Shown piece after piece: positions 1 through 9,585 of a stretch of 64,000 bases of DNA (within the stretch, counting starts at the first letter, position 1; each line of letters starts with the position of its first letter). Made by a program: the position numbers and the translations under genes. The notes under the pieces are model-generated. The model searched no databases and was not told the DNA's origin. It saw nothing but the letters and a program-made list of their open reading frames with translations. The stretch is from contig DASVTR010000006.1 in the NCBI GenBank assembly GCA_036387475.1, positions 262,969 through 326,968 of the forward strand. The letters run 5' to 3'. Origin of the DNA: DASVTR01 sp036387475 (lineage in GTDB: Bacteria; Acidobacteriota; Blastocatellia; Pyrinomonadales; Pyrinomonadaceae).

Positions 1-2548
1 TGGTCAGCACCGCTGTCGAAGGACTGCCGAGGCTCGCGCTACCCGCCGCATTGCCGAGCGAGAGGTTAACAGTTTCGCTGCCCTCATAAACAGCATCGTT
101 ACAGAGGGGAACGGTGAAGCTCTTAGGGCTTGCATCGCCGCTGGCCCACGAGAGAGTGCCCGCCATTGTCCTGTAATCTGTTCCGGCAAAGCAACTCGAA
201 GCGCCTGCCGCCGTGCCATTCAAAGTATTGTATTTGACAGAAGCAGCCCCGGCGCTGCCGCCTGTGCGTGTCACGGTAATGGTGGCCGCTTGTGCGCCTT
301 CACTGACGCTGTAAGTCGTGGCGCTTAATTTCAACACGCCGCCCTCGTTGACTGTAACGGGGGCGATGATGCTTGCGCCGCCGAGTCCTGCGTCGGTCGC
401 GCCGGTCGCAGACTGGACATTGAAGCTGAAACTCTTGAGCGGGCTGCTCAAGCCCGCCAATGGCGTAAAGCGCAGTCCGGCGTTGCCCTGAGCAAAGGTG
501 ATGAATTGGTTGTTATTAATCTGAGTAGTGCCGTTATTTTGAAAGAGCGTGCCGTTGGTAATCGAAGTGATTTTGAAGTGTGTGACTTCAGCACCGTCCG
601 AAGCATTGCGGCTGATGACCAGTCCTGAGGTGGTTTGTGTGTTTTCGCTGGTCGCGGCATTGGTCACAGACGGAGTGTCGGCGACGGCGCTGACTGTGAT
701 TGAGACGGTCACGGTAGCGGAGTCAATTCGCCCATCGTTGGCCTTAAAGGTGAAACTGTCCGGGCCGTTGTAGTTTGCCGCCGGCGTGTAGGTCAGATTC
801 GGCTCCGTGCCACTTAATGCGCCGTGCGTTGGGCCTGTGACGACACTGTAGACGAGCGAATCATTGTCGGCGTCCGAGCCAGCTAACGTGATGAGCCTGG
901 CGGTGTCTTCATTAGTGTTGACGGCTTGACTGTCGGCCACCGGCGCTGTGTTGTCGTTGTCTACGATGGTCAAGGTCTGTGTGTCAAAAGCGCCGTTGGT
1001 TGCGCCGCCGCTTAGAGGAGTCAGATTAAGTGTGAGAGTTTCGTCCGACTCATGCAGAGAATCATCAACAATGGGCAGTAAGATTTCCTTGTCCGAAGCA
1101 TCTCCGGCAGCCCAGTTGACGAAAAGGTCGCCATTGATGCGTGCGATGCCGTTGCTGCTGCTGTCGTTATAGAAGGTGAACAGCCCCCCGCTGATAATCT
1201 TTCCATCGGGCTGCACTATTAATTCAAAGACAATGCTGTTAGCGCCTGTGCCGGGGTCGAACACTTCGTCAAGCGTGCCGTCGTCATTAAGCCGCGCAAT
1301 GCGTGTGCGAGTTGTCTCGTTGAAGCTGTTGAAAAAGCCGCCGATAACAATTTTTCCGTCCGGTTGCAAAGCTACTGCTTCCACACTGCCGTTTGCACCC
1401 GCGCCGTTATTGAAGGATGTATCCTCTGAGCCGTCTTCGTTGAGCCGCACAATTCTACGCTTGCCAAGTTCGCTATCATTGCCGATCCATTCTCCGCCCA
1501 CAATAAGCTTCCCGTCCGGTTGCAAGACGATTGAACGCGGAGCCAGACTCAGACCTGTAACAGCACTGAAAGCACTATCAAGAGAGCCGTTGTCATTGAG
1601 CCGGACGATACGGCGGCCCGATGAGCCGTTGAAACTTGTGAATCCACCGCCGACGAGGAGATCGCCGTCTTCCGTCAAGGCCAGCGCACTCACGCCTGCA
1701 TTAGCACCTGTCCCCGAACTAAATGTCGGGTCGGGTGTGCCATTACTATTGAGGCGCGCAACGTCGTGATTAGTTACGTTGTCGTAGCTGCTGAAACCGC
1801 CTCCAATAATAATCTTTCCATCAGGCTGCACTACTATTGCCTGCACCTCATCATTAGCACCCGCGCCGGGATCGAACGTCTCGTCAAGCGTGCCGTCGTC
1901 GTTAAGCCGCGCAATGCGATTACGCGCAGTGCCGTTGTAGTCTGTGAAAATTCCGCCGATGATGATTTTCCCATCCGGCTGCAAGGTGATGGCATACACA
2001 TGATTATCAGCGCCCGTGCCGGGATCGAACGTTGCGTCGAGCGTGCCATCGCTGTTAAGCCGCGCGATGCGGTTGCGCGTCGTGCCATCGTAGAAGATGA
2101 ACGCTCCGCCGATGATAATTTTTCCGTCGGGCTGTAAGGCTACGGCAGATACAAATTGAGGAAGAGCGCTGGAGCCGGAAGTAGCGCCAGAGCCGGAGTT
2201 GAATGAAGTGTCGAGCGTACCTTGATTGAGGCCGTGGTCGGCCAGAGAGGTCGTCACATCCGTCAGCGCGACTTTAGCGACCACCGCGTTATCCGTCCCG
2301 CCCGTTCGCGTCAGCGTGGCCGTGGCGCTCGTTGAGTCTTCATTCACGCTGTTGGTTGAAGAGGAGAAAGAGAGAGCGCCCGCCGCCGGAGTTGGAATTG
2401 GCCCAGAGCCGCTAATGCCAGCGGTATAAGCCGTTGAGATCAACCCGCTCGTTGAAATCACGGATAAGAGTGCAATCAAAAGCAGAGACTTATTACGCGG
2501 ACAGAAGGTGCAGCGGTTATCTTTTCGGTCAGAGATGAGGCGGGGCAT
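1..2548 (-). CDS. Secreted delta-60 repeat / Calx-beta protein, 3' end beyond the left edge
   Basis: Reading the minus strand from the ATG at 2548 gives one frame open all the way to base 1, about 849 codons, so the C-terminus lies outside the window. A GGAG lies just upstream of the ATG. A basic N-terminus and a hydrophobic stretch (SLLLIALLSVISTSGLISTA) form a signal peptide. Then come the first half of a Calx-beta domain (to about 2230), a block of about seven delta-60 repeats with LQPDGKIIIGG and RIARLN motifs (about 2225-1140), the second half of Calx-beta (ending IVDND, about 950), a cadherin-like VCBS domain with NEDT and YTPAANYNGPDSFTF, and a further Calx-beta domain at the edge. It is probably an exported or surface adhesin-like protein; the ligand is unknown. 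Confidence 0.85.
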   Translation of the reverse strand, partial: MPRLISDRKDNRCTFCPRNKSLLLIALLSVISTSGLISTAYTAGISGSGPIPTPAAGALSFSSSTNSVNEDSTSATATLTRTGGTDNAVVAKVALTDVTTSLADHGLNQGTLDTSFNSGSGATSGSSALPQFVSAVALQPDGKIIIGGAFIFYDGTTRNRIARLNSDGTLDATFDPGTGADNHVYAITLQPDGKIIIGGIFTDYNGTARNRIARLNDDGTLDETFDPGAGANDEVQAIVVQPDGKIIIGGGFSSYDNVTNHDVARLNSNGTPDPTFSSGTGANAGVSALALTEDGDLLVGGGFTSFNGSSGRRIVRLNDNGSLDSAFSAVTGLSLAPRSIVLQPDGKLIVGGEWIGNDSELGKRRIVRLNEDGSEDTSFNNGAGANGSVEAVALQPDGKIVIGGFFNSFNETTRTRIARLNDDGTLDEVFDPGTGANSIVFELIVQPDGKIISGGLFTFYNDSSSNGIARINGDLFVNWAAGDASDKEILLPIVDDSLHESDETLTLNLTPLSGGATNGAFDTQTLTIVDNDNTAPVADSQAVNTNEDTARLITLAGSDADNDSLVYSVVTGPTHGALSGTEPNLTYTPAANYNGPDSFTFKANDGRIDSATVTVSITVSAVADTPSVTNAATSENTQTTSGLVISRNASDGAEVTHFKITSITNGTLFQNNGTTQINNNQFITFAQGNAGLRFTPLAGLSSPLKSFSFNVQSATGATDAGLGGASIIAPVTVNEGGVLKLSATTYSVSEGAQAATITVTRTGGSAGAASVKYNTLNGTAAGASSCFAGTDYRTMAGTLSWASGDASPKSFTVPLCNDAVYEGSETVNLSLGNAAGSASLGSPSTAVLT

Positions 2549-3081
2549 TATTAGTTCTCCAAACCAGCTATCAGGATAATGATATTTAGCTTTGGGGAAA
2601 TCTAAGCTATCTAATGGTTAGACAAGTTCAGGTGGCCGGGCTAAGTGCAGCAACACAAATCAAAAATCACCATTGCAAGCAGGCGATAATTCGTGCGGCA
2701 ATTGTTCAGAGACAGTTTATCCGTATCACAGCGCGAGGAAACTATCTACGGTAGTTCCCTTCAGTTTGACTAGCTAAGGCCAAGCGCGGATAGTTGAGAA
2801 GACTTAAAAACTAAGCGGGTCGGGATGTTTTTAACCTTACCAGTATTACCTTCCCGGCGATGCCGGAAGTTTTTCCTGATTCACTCATTGAGCGCCAACT
2901 CCAAGAGGAGAATTTGTCGCTAGCGCAAACATACATTAAATGAGACTTTATTTATTGGCAAGTCAATCTCCGGACAGGGAGATTCAGCGGTCATCGGCGA
3001 TGACGCGAGTATTTCAGCAGAAACCTTGCAGGAGCAGCAAACCGTTTGATGCTTTATTCAACCGCGTCAATTCCGGCTCAA
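2549..3081. other. Intergenic region, no gene seen
   Basis: This 533-base gap separates the purple acid phosphatase stop from the delta-60 gene start, both on the minus strand. It has many stops in all frames. The only structure noticed is a short dyad at 2959-2984 (CAAGTCAATCTC, eight bases, GAGATT), which recurs with the same spacing at 37861-37886. It presumably contains the promoter of the delta-60 gene. Confidence 0.5.
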
Positions 3082-5841
3082 TCAATATCGCACTTTGATA
3101 TTGCCGCCCGCCAGCGTTGCAACTGCTTCATAGCCGTTGCTTAAACGGATTCGGAACGTGTCGTTTCTTCCCGATTCACTATAATCTGCCACCTCCAGAG
3201 TGAATGTATATCCAGCCGCCTTGTTTACTCTGCAACTGCCTCTCACAATGGCCCGTTTATTGATTACTTCAAGCGAAGTGATGCTCATGCTCTGCGCCTT
3301 TATATTATTAGCCTCGTCTTGAAAGGTCAGGTGGCCGGAAGTTTTCAGGCCGCTCTTTTCGGCTTCAAAACCGAAGTGCGCCTTGCTACCGCTGACGATG
3401 ATGAAGCCGCCGCCGCTCGCTTCGATTGTGTTTGGTTGCGGTTGATTAACTTCGATGAATTGCTCTGCGTCTGCCGTTTCTCCATCGTTATCGGTGACGG
3501 TTAAAGTAACCCTGTAAACTCCGGGCGCAGCGTAAGCGTGGGTTGTCGTCGGCGTTGAAGCGGCGTGGGTACTACCGTCGCCAAACGACCAGAAATAGCT
3601 GGCAATCTCCGGCTCAGCGCCGTGCGGGTCATTATCCTTTGAACTCGAAGCATCAAAGGTAATCGTCTGATTAACCTCAGCCGGATTGGGCGCGGCTGCG
3701 AAATTCGCCGTCGGATTAACGGTCGTCTGGCCTAGCTCAACAATGATTTGCCGGACGCGCGAGTATGGCCCAGCAGTCGGATTGGCCGCGCAGTCTCCGA
3801 AAAATCCTTTCACTCGATACGCATACGTTCCGTTGGCGTGTCCCGTTACGTCAAATTGCGAGACGGAAGAAGCGACAGTTGCGATGGTCGCAAAATTTGA
3901 AGTTTCAATCCTGATATTGTCAATGAACCAGCCGAGCTGCGGCGGCGCGGTGACGACATCGCTCGTAAAGCGGAAGCGAATCTTCACCTGCTGACCGGCA
4001 AAAGCCGAAAGGTCAACGGTACGTTTCCCTGTAAAGACACCTGTGTATTGAGCGAGGGTTTGAAAAGCTCCGCCATCGGCGCTGACTTCCACAAAACCAT
4101 AATCGAAGTTTTTCTCTATGTCTTCGCGTGAATCAAATGTGAGGAAAGCGGCGTGGCCTGCTGGAATCAAGACCGCATCTTTCATTGTCAGCGATGTATT
4201 CTGATTGACCGCATACACTACAGAGTAGCCTCTGGTCTGAGTTGTCGGGTGAAGTGACGAAATCCACTGCCCTTCGCTGCTCCACTTAGAGTTTTCAGTT
4301 CCGATCAAAAGTTCTTCGGCGTCGTCCGAAAAGATTGGGCCAAAGGCGGTCGCTTCTTCGATACCATAGCCGCATGGTTGCTCGACGGGTAGCTCAGGAT
4401 ACGTCCACGAAAGAGTGTAGTTCCCGTCGCGGTCTATCCCGTTGGATTGGTCTGGCGTCGCGTCATCCTGAATGGGTTGCTGCGCGGGAGCGACAGGACG
4501 CAAAGCACCTTTCTGGATGCTGAAGTGGTCGTGCGTCGTGCCCGCGCTGTCGAGGAAAAATCCGTCGAGACGGTCTCCGGAAATGTCTATGACCATTGAG
4601 CCGAGAACATTCAATGATTCAATCATCACCGGATGGTCTAGACTGCCGCCGCCGGGGCGTCCGCCTGTACCGACAACGGCATAGACAGTTCCGGCGTGCG
4701 CGTCAGCCGTGATGTCCGTGGTCTTACGGTAAAAACCGTCGCCAGAGATTCGACCGTCGCCGGAATCAATCTTCATTTCGTCGGTCAATGTGTCGGACGT
4801 GCCGTAGTGGCCGTCGAGCAGAAAAGACCTTTCATAGGAATGGCTATGGCCTGTTAAAACCAGATCGACTCCGCTTTGTTCTAGAATCGGAAGTGCGATT
4901 GCGCGCATCTCTCTGATGCTGGCTGCGCTTTCGGGCGTATCCGGCGGGATAGAGTTGTTATCCGAATTGTGCGACCCCTTGCTGTAAGGCGGGTGATGAA
5001 AATAAGCTATCGTCCACTGCTGTCTGTTTTGGGCCAGGTCTCTACGCAGCCAATTCATCATGTCGCCGAAATCCGTGCGTGGAATGTCGTGTGAGTTAAG
5101 ACAGACGAAGTGAATATTGGCGTAATCAAAAGAATAATAGGCTTCGGTGCCGGAAGGCGCGCCGCCCGCTTCGCCTGCGGTCGGAAACGTGAACATCTCG
5201 TAGTAAGGCCCAAACTGGGCGAGAGAAACTGACGAAAAGCCTTCGTGGTTTCCGAAGGTTGACCACAGAACGGTTTTCCTGAGCAGGCTGGAGTACATAT
5301 CAAAGACCCCGGCTTGATACTGCTCGTCGGTCGCAAAATCATAAGCGTTATCGCCGAGTAGCAACAACACGTCCGTTTGTCGCTCTCCCGTAAAGGCGTA
5401 ATAAGCATCGCGCACCGCACGCTGATTGGCGTCTGCAAAGCCAGCATCGCCAAACGCCCAAATCCGCGTCGGCTGGGTAGAGCCAACGGGCGGCGCGGTG
5501 ACGAAATAATGTTGGCTGTCTCCGCTCAGCACCTCGTCTGTCGAACCAACGGAATAATAATAACGAGTTGCGGGCGATAAACCGGAAACTGTGATTTCGT
5601 GTTCGGTTGTCTGAACTGTGCTGTCAACTGTGGAAGTGAGCGCGTCGGGCGCAAGTCCGTAGCGCACGCGGCTATTAGTGGGAGCGTCCGTGCGCCACCT
5701 GACAACGATGCTGGTCGGCGTTCCGCGCTGCAAATAAGGCCCTCGTTTCAGGCCGACAGCCGCTTGAGCGGAATTGAAATCGAGCGCGATTGGAACAAAC
5801 AGCGCCGAGAATAGAGCAAGGGCAAGAATGTATCGCTTCAT
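3082..5841 (-). CDS. Secreted purple acid phosphatase-like metallophosphoesterase with PKD domain
   Basis: This is a 919-residue exported protein; the ATG at 5841 has a GGAGGGG four bases upstream and a clear signal peptide ending near AQA. Residues about 30-115 look like the fibronectin III-like N-domain of purple acid phosphatases. The metallophosphoesterase domain follows with the ordered metal-ligand motifs GDAGFAD, GDNAYDF, GNHEG, HHPPYS and GHSHSYER. A middle beta-sandwich region and a PKD domain (FWSFGDGS) lie C-terminal, then a tail of about 110 residues of unknown fold. The family hydrolyses phosphomonoesters with a dinuclear metal centre; a periplasmic or extracellular phosphate-scavenging role is inferred. 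It is divergent from the next gene across 249 bases. Confidence 0.88.
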   Translation of the reverse strand: MKRYILALALFSALFVPIALDFNSAQAAVGLKRGPYLQRGTPTSIVVRWRTDAPTNSRVRYGLAPDALTSTVDSTVQTTEHEITVSGLSPATRYYYSVGSTDEVLSGDSQHYFVTAPPVGSTQPTRIWAFGDAGFADANQRAVRDAYYAFTGERQTDVLLLLGDNAYDFATDEQYQAGVFDMYSSLLRKTVLWSTFGNHEGFSSVSLAQFGPYYEMFTFPTAGEAGGAPSGTEAYYSFDYANIHFVCLNSHDIPRTDFGDMMNWLRRDLAQNRQQWTIAYFHHPPYSKGSHNSDNNSIPPDTPESAASIREMRAIALPILEQSGVDLVLTGHSHSYERSFLLDGHYGTSDTLTDEMKIDSGDGRISGDGFYRKTTDITADAHAGTVYAVVGTGGRPGGGSLDHPVMIESLNVLGSMVIDISGDRLDGFFLDSAGTTHDHFSIQKGALRPVAPAQQPIQDDATPDQSNGIDRDGNYTLSWTYPELPVEQPCGYGIEEATAFGPIFSDDAEELLIGTENSKWSSEGQWISSLHPTTQTRGYSVVYAVNQNTSLTMKDAVLIPAGHAAFLTFDSREDIEKNFDYGFVEVSADGGAFQTLAQYTGVFTGKRTVDLSAFAGQQVKIRFRFTSDVVTAPPQLGWFIDNIRIETSNFATIATVASSVSQFDVTGHANGTYAYRVKGFFGDCAANPTAGPYSRVRQIIVELGQTTVNPTANFAAAPNPAEVNQTITFDASSSKDNDPHGAEPEIASYFWSFGDGSTHAASTPTTTHAYAAPGVYRVTLTVTDNDGETADAEQFIEVNQPQPNTIEASGGGFIIVSGSKAHFGFEAEKSGLKTSGHLTFQDEANNIKAQSMSITSLEVINKRAIVRGSCRVNKAAGYTFTLEVADYSESGRNDTFRIRLSNGYEAVATLAGGNIKVRY

Positions 5842-6090
5842 GAAACCCCTCCACGCTTCCAGAGTGATTTCAAGTTAACCAAGCCACCTTGAGAAATTCT
5901 TGAATTTTATTGTTGGGCCGACGCTGGTGAGATTTCTCACAGGCAAACGGCCATTTGACCCTCTGCCGCAATTAACTTATGATTCATTTTTGCAATTGGC
6001 TTGCGTTTTTACACTGGCCTCTTAACTGCTGTTGTAATTGCCCACGCTTTAACTCCCTAAGCCCGACACCTTTTTCTTAAGCTATTATTT

Positions 6091-8025
6091 ATGAGTCCTC
6101 GCAAGACATTCGTCAGACACGCTCTTTTATCGCTCGCCCTCGCGTTGCTGCTCAATGCTGCTTCGGTGAGCGGCCAACAAAAGCCTACGCTCGTGAGCGT
6201 CAACAGCGCTGGCACGGGCAGCGGCGATGCCCGCTCAGGCGACTTCGACCGCTATCGCATCACCCCTGACGGTCGTTACGTAATCTTCTACAGCGAGGCG
6301 ACCGACATCGTGCCCCTCGGCGCTGTGCGGGCCGATGATATATTTGTGCGCGACCTTCAGACAGCGACGACAAAGATGGTTAGCATCAACGCCGCCGGGA
6401 CAGCCTCCACCGGTAGCTCAGGCTTCGCCCTCATCAGCGACAATGGGCGCTACGTCGCCTTCACCAGCTACGCCAAAGACATCGTGACCAACGACAAGAA
6501 CTCTTCCGGCGATGTCTTTATGCGCGACCTTCAGACGAACACAACCAAACTCGTCAGCATCAACGCCGCTGGCACGAGCAGCGGCGCGCTCGGCAGTTCA
6601 GAACTAATAGACATGAGTCCGGACGGGCGCTTCGTCTCCTTCGCCAGTAGCGCCCAAGACCTGACGCAGTATCCGGACGGAAATTATTTCGGCGCGGACA
6701 TCTACGTCCGCGACATGTTGAATAATACGACCTCGCTCATCACCATTAACGCCGCCAAAACAGCTTCCGGCAACGTTGGCTCTTACGGCGGCTCAATCAG
6801 CGGCGATGGCCGTTACGTGGTCTTCACAAGCGGTGCGAGCGATCTCGTACCAAACGGCAGTCGAGCACGCGACATTTATCTGCGCGACCGTCAGGCGGGC
6901 ACGACCACACGCCTCAGTAACAACATCGCCGGAACAACAGGCGGCAACGCAGACTCCGGCGGCGCGATCATAGACCGTGGCGGGCGCATCGTCGTTTTTG
7001 CGACGCTGGCGACAGACCTCACGTCGCTGCCTGACGGGAACGGCATCTCAGACATCTACATCTACGACCTGCGGACGAAGACAAGGCGGCTCATCACCGT
7101 CAACGTGACCAACAACGCTACGGGCAGCGGCCTTTACTACGGCTTCTACAACCACGGCGTTCAGTTCAGCATTAGCGACGACGCGCTCTCTGTGGCCTTC
7201 ATGAGCCAGTCGAACGACTTGGTGTGGAACGACACCAACAGCAGCGCCGGTGACATCTTTCTCTACGACGTAGCGACGCTGGCGAAGTCGCTTGTCAGCG
7301 TCAACCTGACGGGAACAAGCGGCCCTTCGGGCGGCTCTTCTCATCCGTCAATCTCTGCCAACGGGCGCTACGTTGCCTTTGACAGCATGGCTAACGACCT
7401 CGTTAACGTGGCTGATGAGCCTAACGGTGCGACTACAGATGTCTTTGTGCGCGACATTGTGGCCGGGAAGACTTACTTAGCGAGCATCAACAGCGCTGGC
7501 AGCCGAACCGGGAACGGTCAATCCTTCCAGCCCTTTATCAGCGCCGACGGCTCGCGCCTAGTCTTCCACAGCCGCGCCAGTAATCTCATCGCAAACGACT
7601 TCAACGGTTTCGCCGAAGACGTGTTCGCTTTCACTTTGGTCAACGGCCAAAAGCCTGTGCTGCTCACGGAGGCTAATACCGAACTCGCGGTGGCGCTCGA
7701 TTCCGTCACGCAGATACGCGATCCGTTTCCGACGGTTGCCATGCAGAACTTCAGCTCTGACCGGCGCACGCGCATCTCACTGTTCCTTTGGCAACTGAAT
7801 CTATTGCCCGGCGAAGGTGTCTCCGCCCTGACCGCCCTGGCCGAAGATGAGCAAGGCATACCCTATCCCGTCACAGTCGAATACGTGGGGTCTGTGGCTG
7901 GCCTCGAAGGGGTCAAGCAGGTCTTAATCAAATTACCTGAAAACATCATTGCCCCGAAAAATCTGTGGGTGAAAGTCAGTCTACGTGGCTTAACCAGCAA
8001 CAGAGCATTCGTCAAAATCAAGTAG
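6091..8025 (+). CDS. Secreted PD40 (TolB-like) beta-propeller protein with conserved C-terminal module
   Basis: This 644-residue protein has a signal peptide (RHALLSLALALLLNAASVSG) and then about nine repeats of roughly 50 residues. Each carries S.DGRYVAF.S.A.DLV and a D.FVRD or D.YVRD strand, the pattern of PD40/WD40-like TolB propeller blades. The last 120 residues form a separate module (LLTEANTELAVALDSVT... to SNRAFVKIK) that is closely similar to the C-terminus of the sugar dehydrogenase at 42615-44441. No catalytic motif is visible. It is probably an extracytoplasmic scaffold or binding protein; the ligand is unknown. The stop is followed 156 bases later by the RNA-repair operon. Confidence 0.8.
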   Translation: MSPRKTFVRHALLSLALALLLNAASVSGQQKPTLVSVNSAGTGSGDARSGDFDRYRITPDGRYVIFYSEATDIVPLGAVRADDIFVRDLQTATTKMVSINAAGTASTGSSGFALISDNGRYVAFTSYAKDIVTNDKNSSGDVFMRDLQTNTTKLVSINAAGTSSGALGSSELIDMSPDGRFVSFASSAQDLTQYPDGNYFGADIYVRDMLNNTTSLITINAAKTASGNVGSYGGSISGDGRYVVFTSGASDLVPNGSRARDIYLRDRQAGTTTRLSNNIAGTTGGNADSGGAIIDRGGRIVVFATLATDLTSLPDGNGISDIYIYDLRTKTRRLITVNVTNNATGSGLYYGFYNHGVQFSISDDALSVAFMSQSNDLVWNDTNSSAGDIFLYDVATLAKSLVSVNLTGTSGPSGGSSHPSISANGRYVAFDSMANDLVNVADEPNGATTDVFVRDIVAGKTYLASINSAGSRTGNGQSFQPFISADGSRLVFHSRASNLIANDFNGFAEDVFAFTLVNGQKPVLLTEANTELAVALDSVTQIRDPFPTVAMQNFSSDRRTRISLFLWQLNLLPGEGVSALTALAEDEQGIPYPVTVEYVGSVAGLEGVKQVLIKLPENIIAPKNLWVKVSLRGLTSNRAFVKIK

Positions 8026-8117
8026 CGTTAAAGCAGCACCGCCGCCGTGCCGCCTGGCAACTCATCCAACGCTGACGCTCAGATAGCATTCCTTTTATCA
8101 TTTGATTTATTCTTCCA

Positions 8118-8152
8118 GCGTCGAGCGTTTTGTGCCCGGCGTCGAACGCTCG
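8118..8152. promoter_or_regulatory. Candidate operator upstream of the RNA-repair operon
   Basis: An eight-base perfect inverted repeat, CGAGCGTT (8122-8129) and AACGCTCG (8145-8152), lies 29-60 bases before the hen1 ATG. Overlapping it are two direct repeats, GCGTCGAGCGTT (8118) and GCGTCGAACGCT (8139), exactly 21 bases (two helical turns) apart. This arrangement suits a dimeric regulator. No regulator gene is adjacent, so its identity is unknown. Confidence 0.4.
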
Positions 8153-8181
8153 CGGAAGGGATTGATTGATTAAAGTTCAAT

Positions 8182-9585
8182 ATGCTTCTGACCATTACTA
8201 ACACCCATTCGCCCGCAACCGATCTGGGATACCTGTTGCATAAAAGCCCATACCGTGTGCAATCATTCCCGCTTTCTTTCGGGCAGGCGCACGTCTTTTA
8301 CACGGAGGCCAGACCTGAGCAATGTACGGCGGCGCTCCTGTTGGACGTTGATCCTGTTGGATTGGTGCGTAATCGTCGCGGCCCTTCGGGTGAAGGTCGC
8401 ACGTTAGAGCAGTATGTCAACGACCGCCCTTACGTCGCCTCTTCGTTTTTAAGCGTGGCGATTGCGCGCGTTTTCGGCAGCGCCATGTCGGGCAAGAGTC
8501 AAGGCCACGAAGAGTTGGCTGCTACGGCGCTTCCGCTTCGAGCGAAAATCTCCGTGCTTCCATGCCGCGGCGGCGAAAGTTTCTTGCGCAGGCTGTTTGA
8601 ACCTCTCGGATATGAGGTGACGGCACACCAGCACGCTCTTGATGATAAATTTCAAGAGTGGGGCGAGAGTTCGTATTTTACAGTTGAGCTATCGGCTCGT
8701 GTGCGACTGCGCGATTTGCTCACGCACCTCTACGTCCTAGCGCCCGTTCTAGACAACGAGAAGCATTACTGGGTCGGCGACGAAGAGGTCGAAAAGCTCC
8801 TGCGTCGCGGCGAAGGATGGCTGGCCGCTCATCCTGAGCGAGAGGCAATCGCACATCGTTATTTGAAGTACAGGCGGAGTCTTGCAAACGAGGCTCTGGC
8901 AAGGCTCGTCGCGGAGGAGGTTTCAGACCCGGACGCTACGGAAGAGGCTCATGACAACGAAGAAGAGAAGGTCGAGCGCCCTTTAAGCCTCAACGAGCGC
9001 AGGCAGAGCGCCGTCCTGGCCGTACTCAAGAGCGCAGAAGCAAAGCGTGTGATAGACCTCGGATGCGGCGAAGGGCGTCTCGTCAAGGCGCTTCTCGAAG
9101 ACAGAAGCTTTAATGAAATCGTCGGGATGGATGTCTCGCATCGCGCTCTGGAAATAGCCTCCGATCGTCTGCGTTTGGAGCGACTGCCCTCGAAGACGAA
9201 GGAGCGCGTTAAGCTGATTCAAGGCTCGCTGACTTATCGTGACCGGCGGCTCGCAGGTTTCGACGCCGCGACCGTCGTGGAGGTGATAGAACACCTTGAC
9301 GAAGCGCGGCTGTCGGCTTTTGAAAAGGTGCTGTTTGAATTTGCGAGACCCCGGATTGTTGTTTTGACGACGCCCAATGTCGAATACAACGTCAAGTTCG
9401 AAGGCTTACCGGCTGGCAAGTTTCGCCATAAGGATCACCGCTTTGAATGGACGCGCGCAGAGTTTCAAACATGGGCCACAGGCGTCGCCGCACGTTACGG
9501 CTACACGACACGCTTTCTCCCCGTCGGCGAGGAAGACCCTTTGACGGGTGCGCCGACGCAGATGGGAGTATTTACGCTTGACTGA
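8182..9585 (+). CDS. hen1: 3'-terminal RNA ribose 2'-O-methyltransferase Hen1
   Basis: This 467-residue protein has both halves of bacterial Hen1. Residues 1 to about 240 form the N-terminal domain known to activate the Pnkp ligase. The C-terminal part is a SAM methyltransferase with motif I LGCGEG (about 290) and the Hen1-specific metal-binding cluster EVIEH plus a downstream H in KFRHKDH. The family methylates the 2'-OH at the 3' end of a cleaved RNA before sealing, which protects the repaired site from renewed ribotoxin attack. It is the first gene of an operon; its stop overlaps the start of the next gene, and pnkp lies three genes downstream. All key residues appear present. Confidence 0.95.
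   Translation: MLLTITNTHSPATDLGYLLHKSPYRVQSFPLSFGQAHVFYTEARPEQCTAALLLDVDPVGLVRNRRGPSGEGRTLEQYVNDRPYVASSFLSVAIARVFGSAMSGKSQGHEELAATALPLRAKISVLPCRGGESFLRRLFEPLGYEVTAHQHALDDKFQEWGESSYFTVELSARVRLRDLLTHLYVLAPVLDNEKHYWVGDEEVEKLLRRGEGWLAAHPEREAIAHRYLKYRRSLANEALARLVAEEVSDPDATEEAHDNEEEKVERPLSLNERRQSAVLAVLKSAEAKRVIDLGCGEGRLVKALLEDRSFNEIVGMDVSHRALEIASDRLRLERLPSKTKERVKLIQGSLTYRDRRLAGFDAATVVEVIEHLDEARLSAFEKVLFEFARPRIVVLTTPNVEYNVKFEGLPAGKFRHKDHRFEWTRAEFQTWATGVAARYGYTTRFLPVGEEDPLTGAPTQMGVFTLD

Noticed and set aside
1176..2137. Open frames on the plus strand (about 197 and 123 codons)
   Set aside because: They lie antisense to the continuous delta-60 gene and reflect its regular repeat codon pattern.
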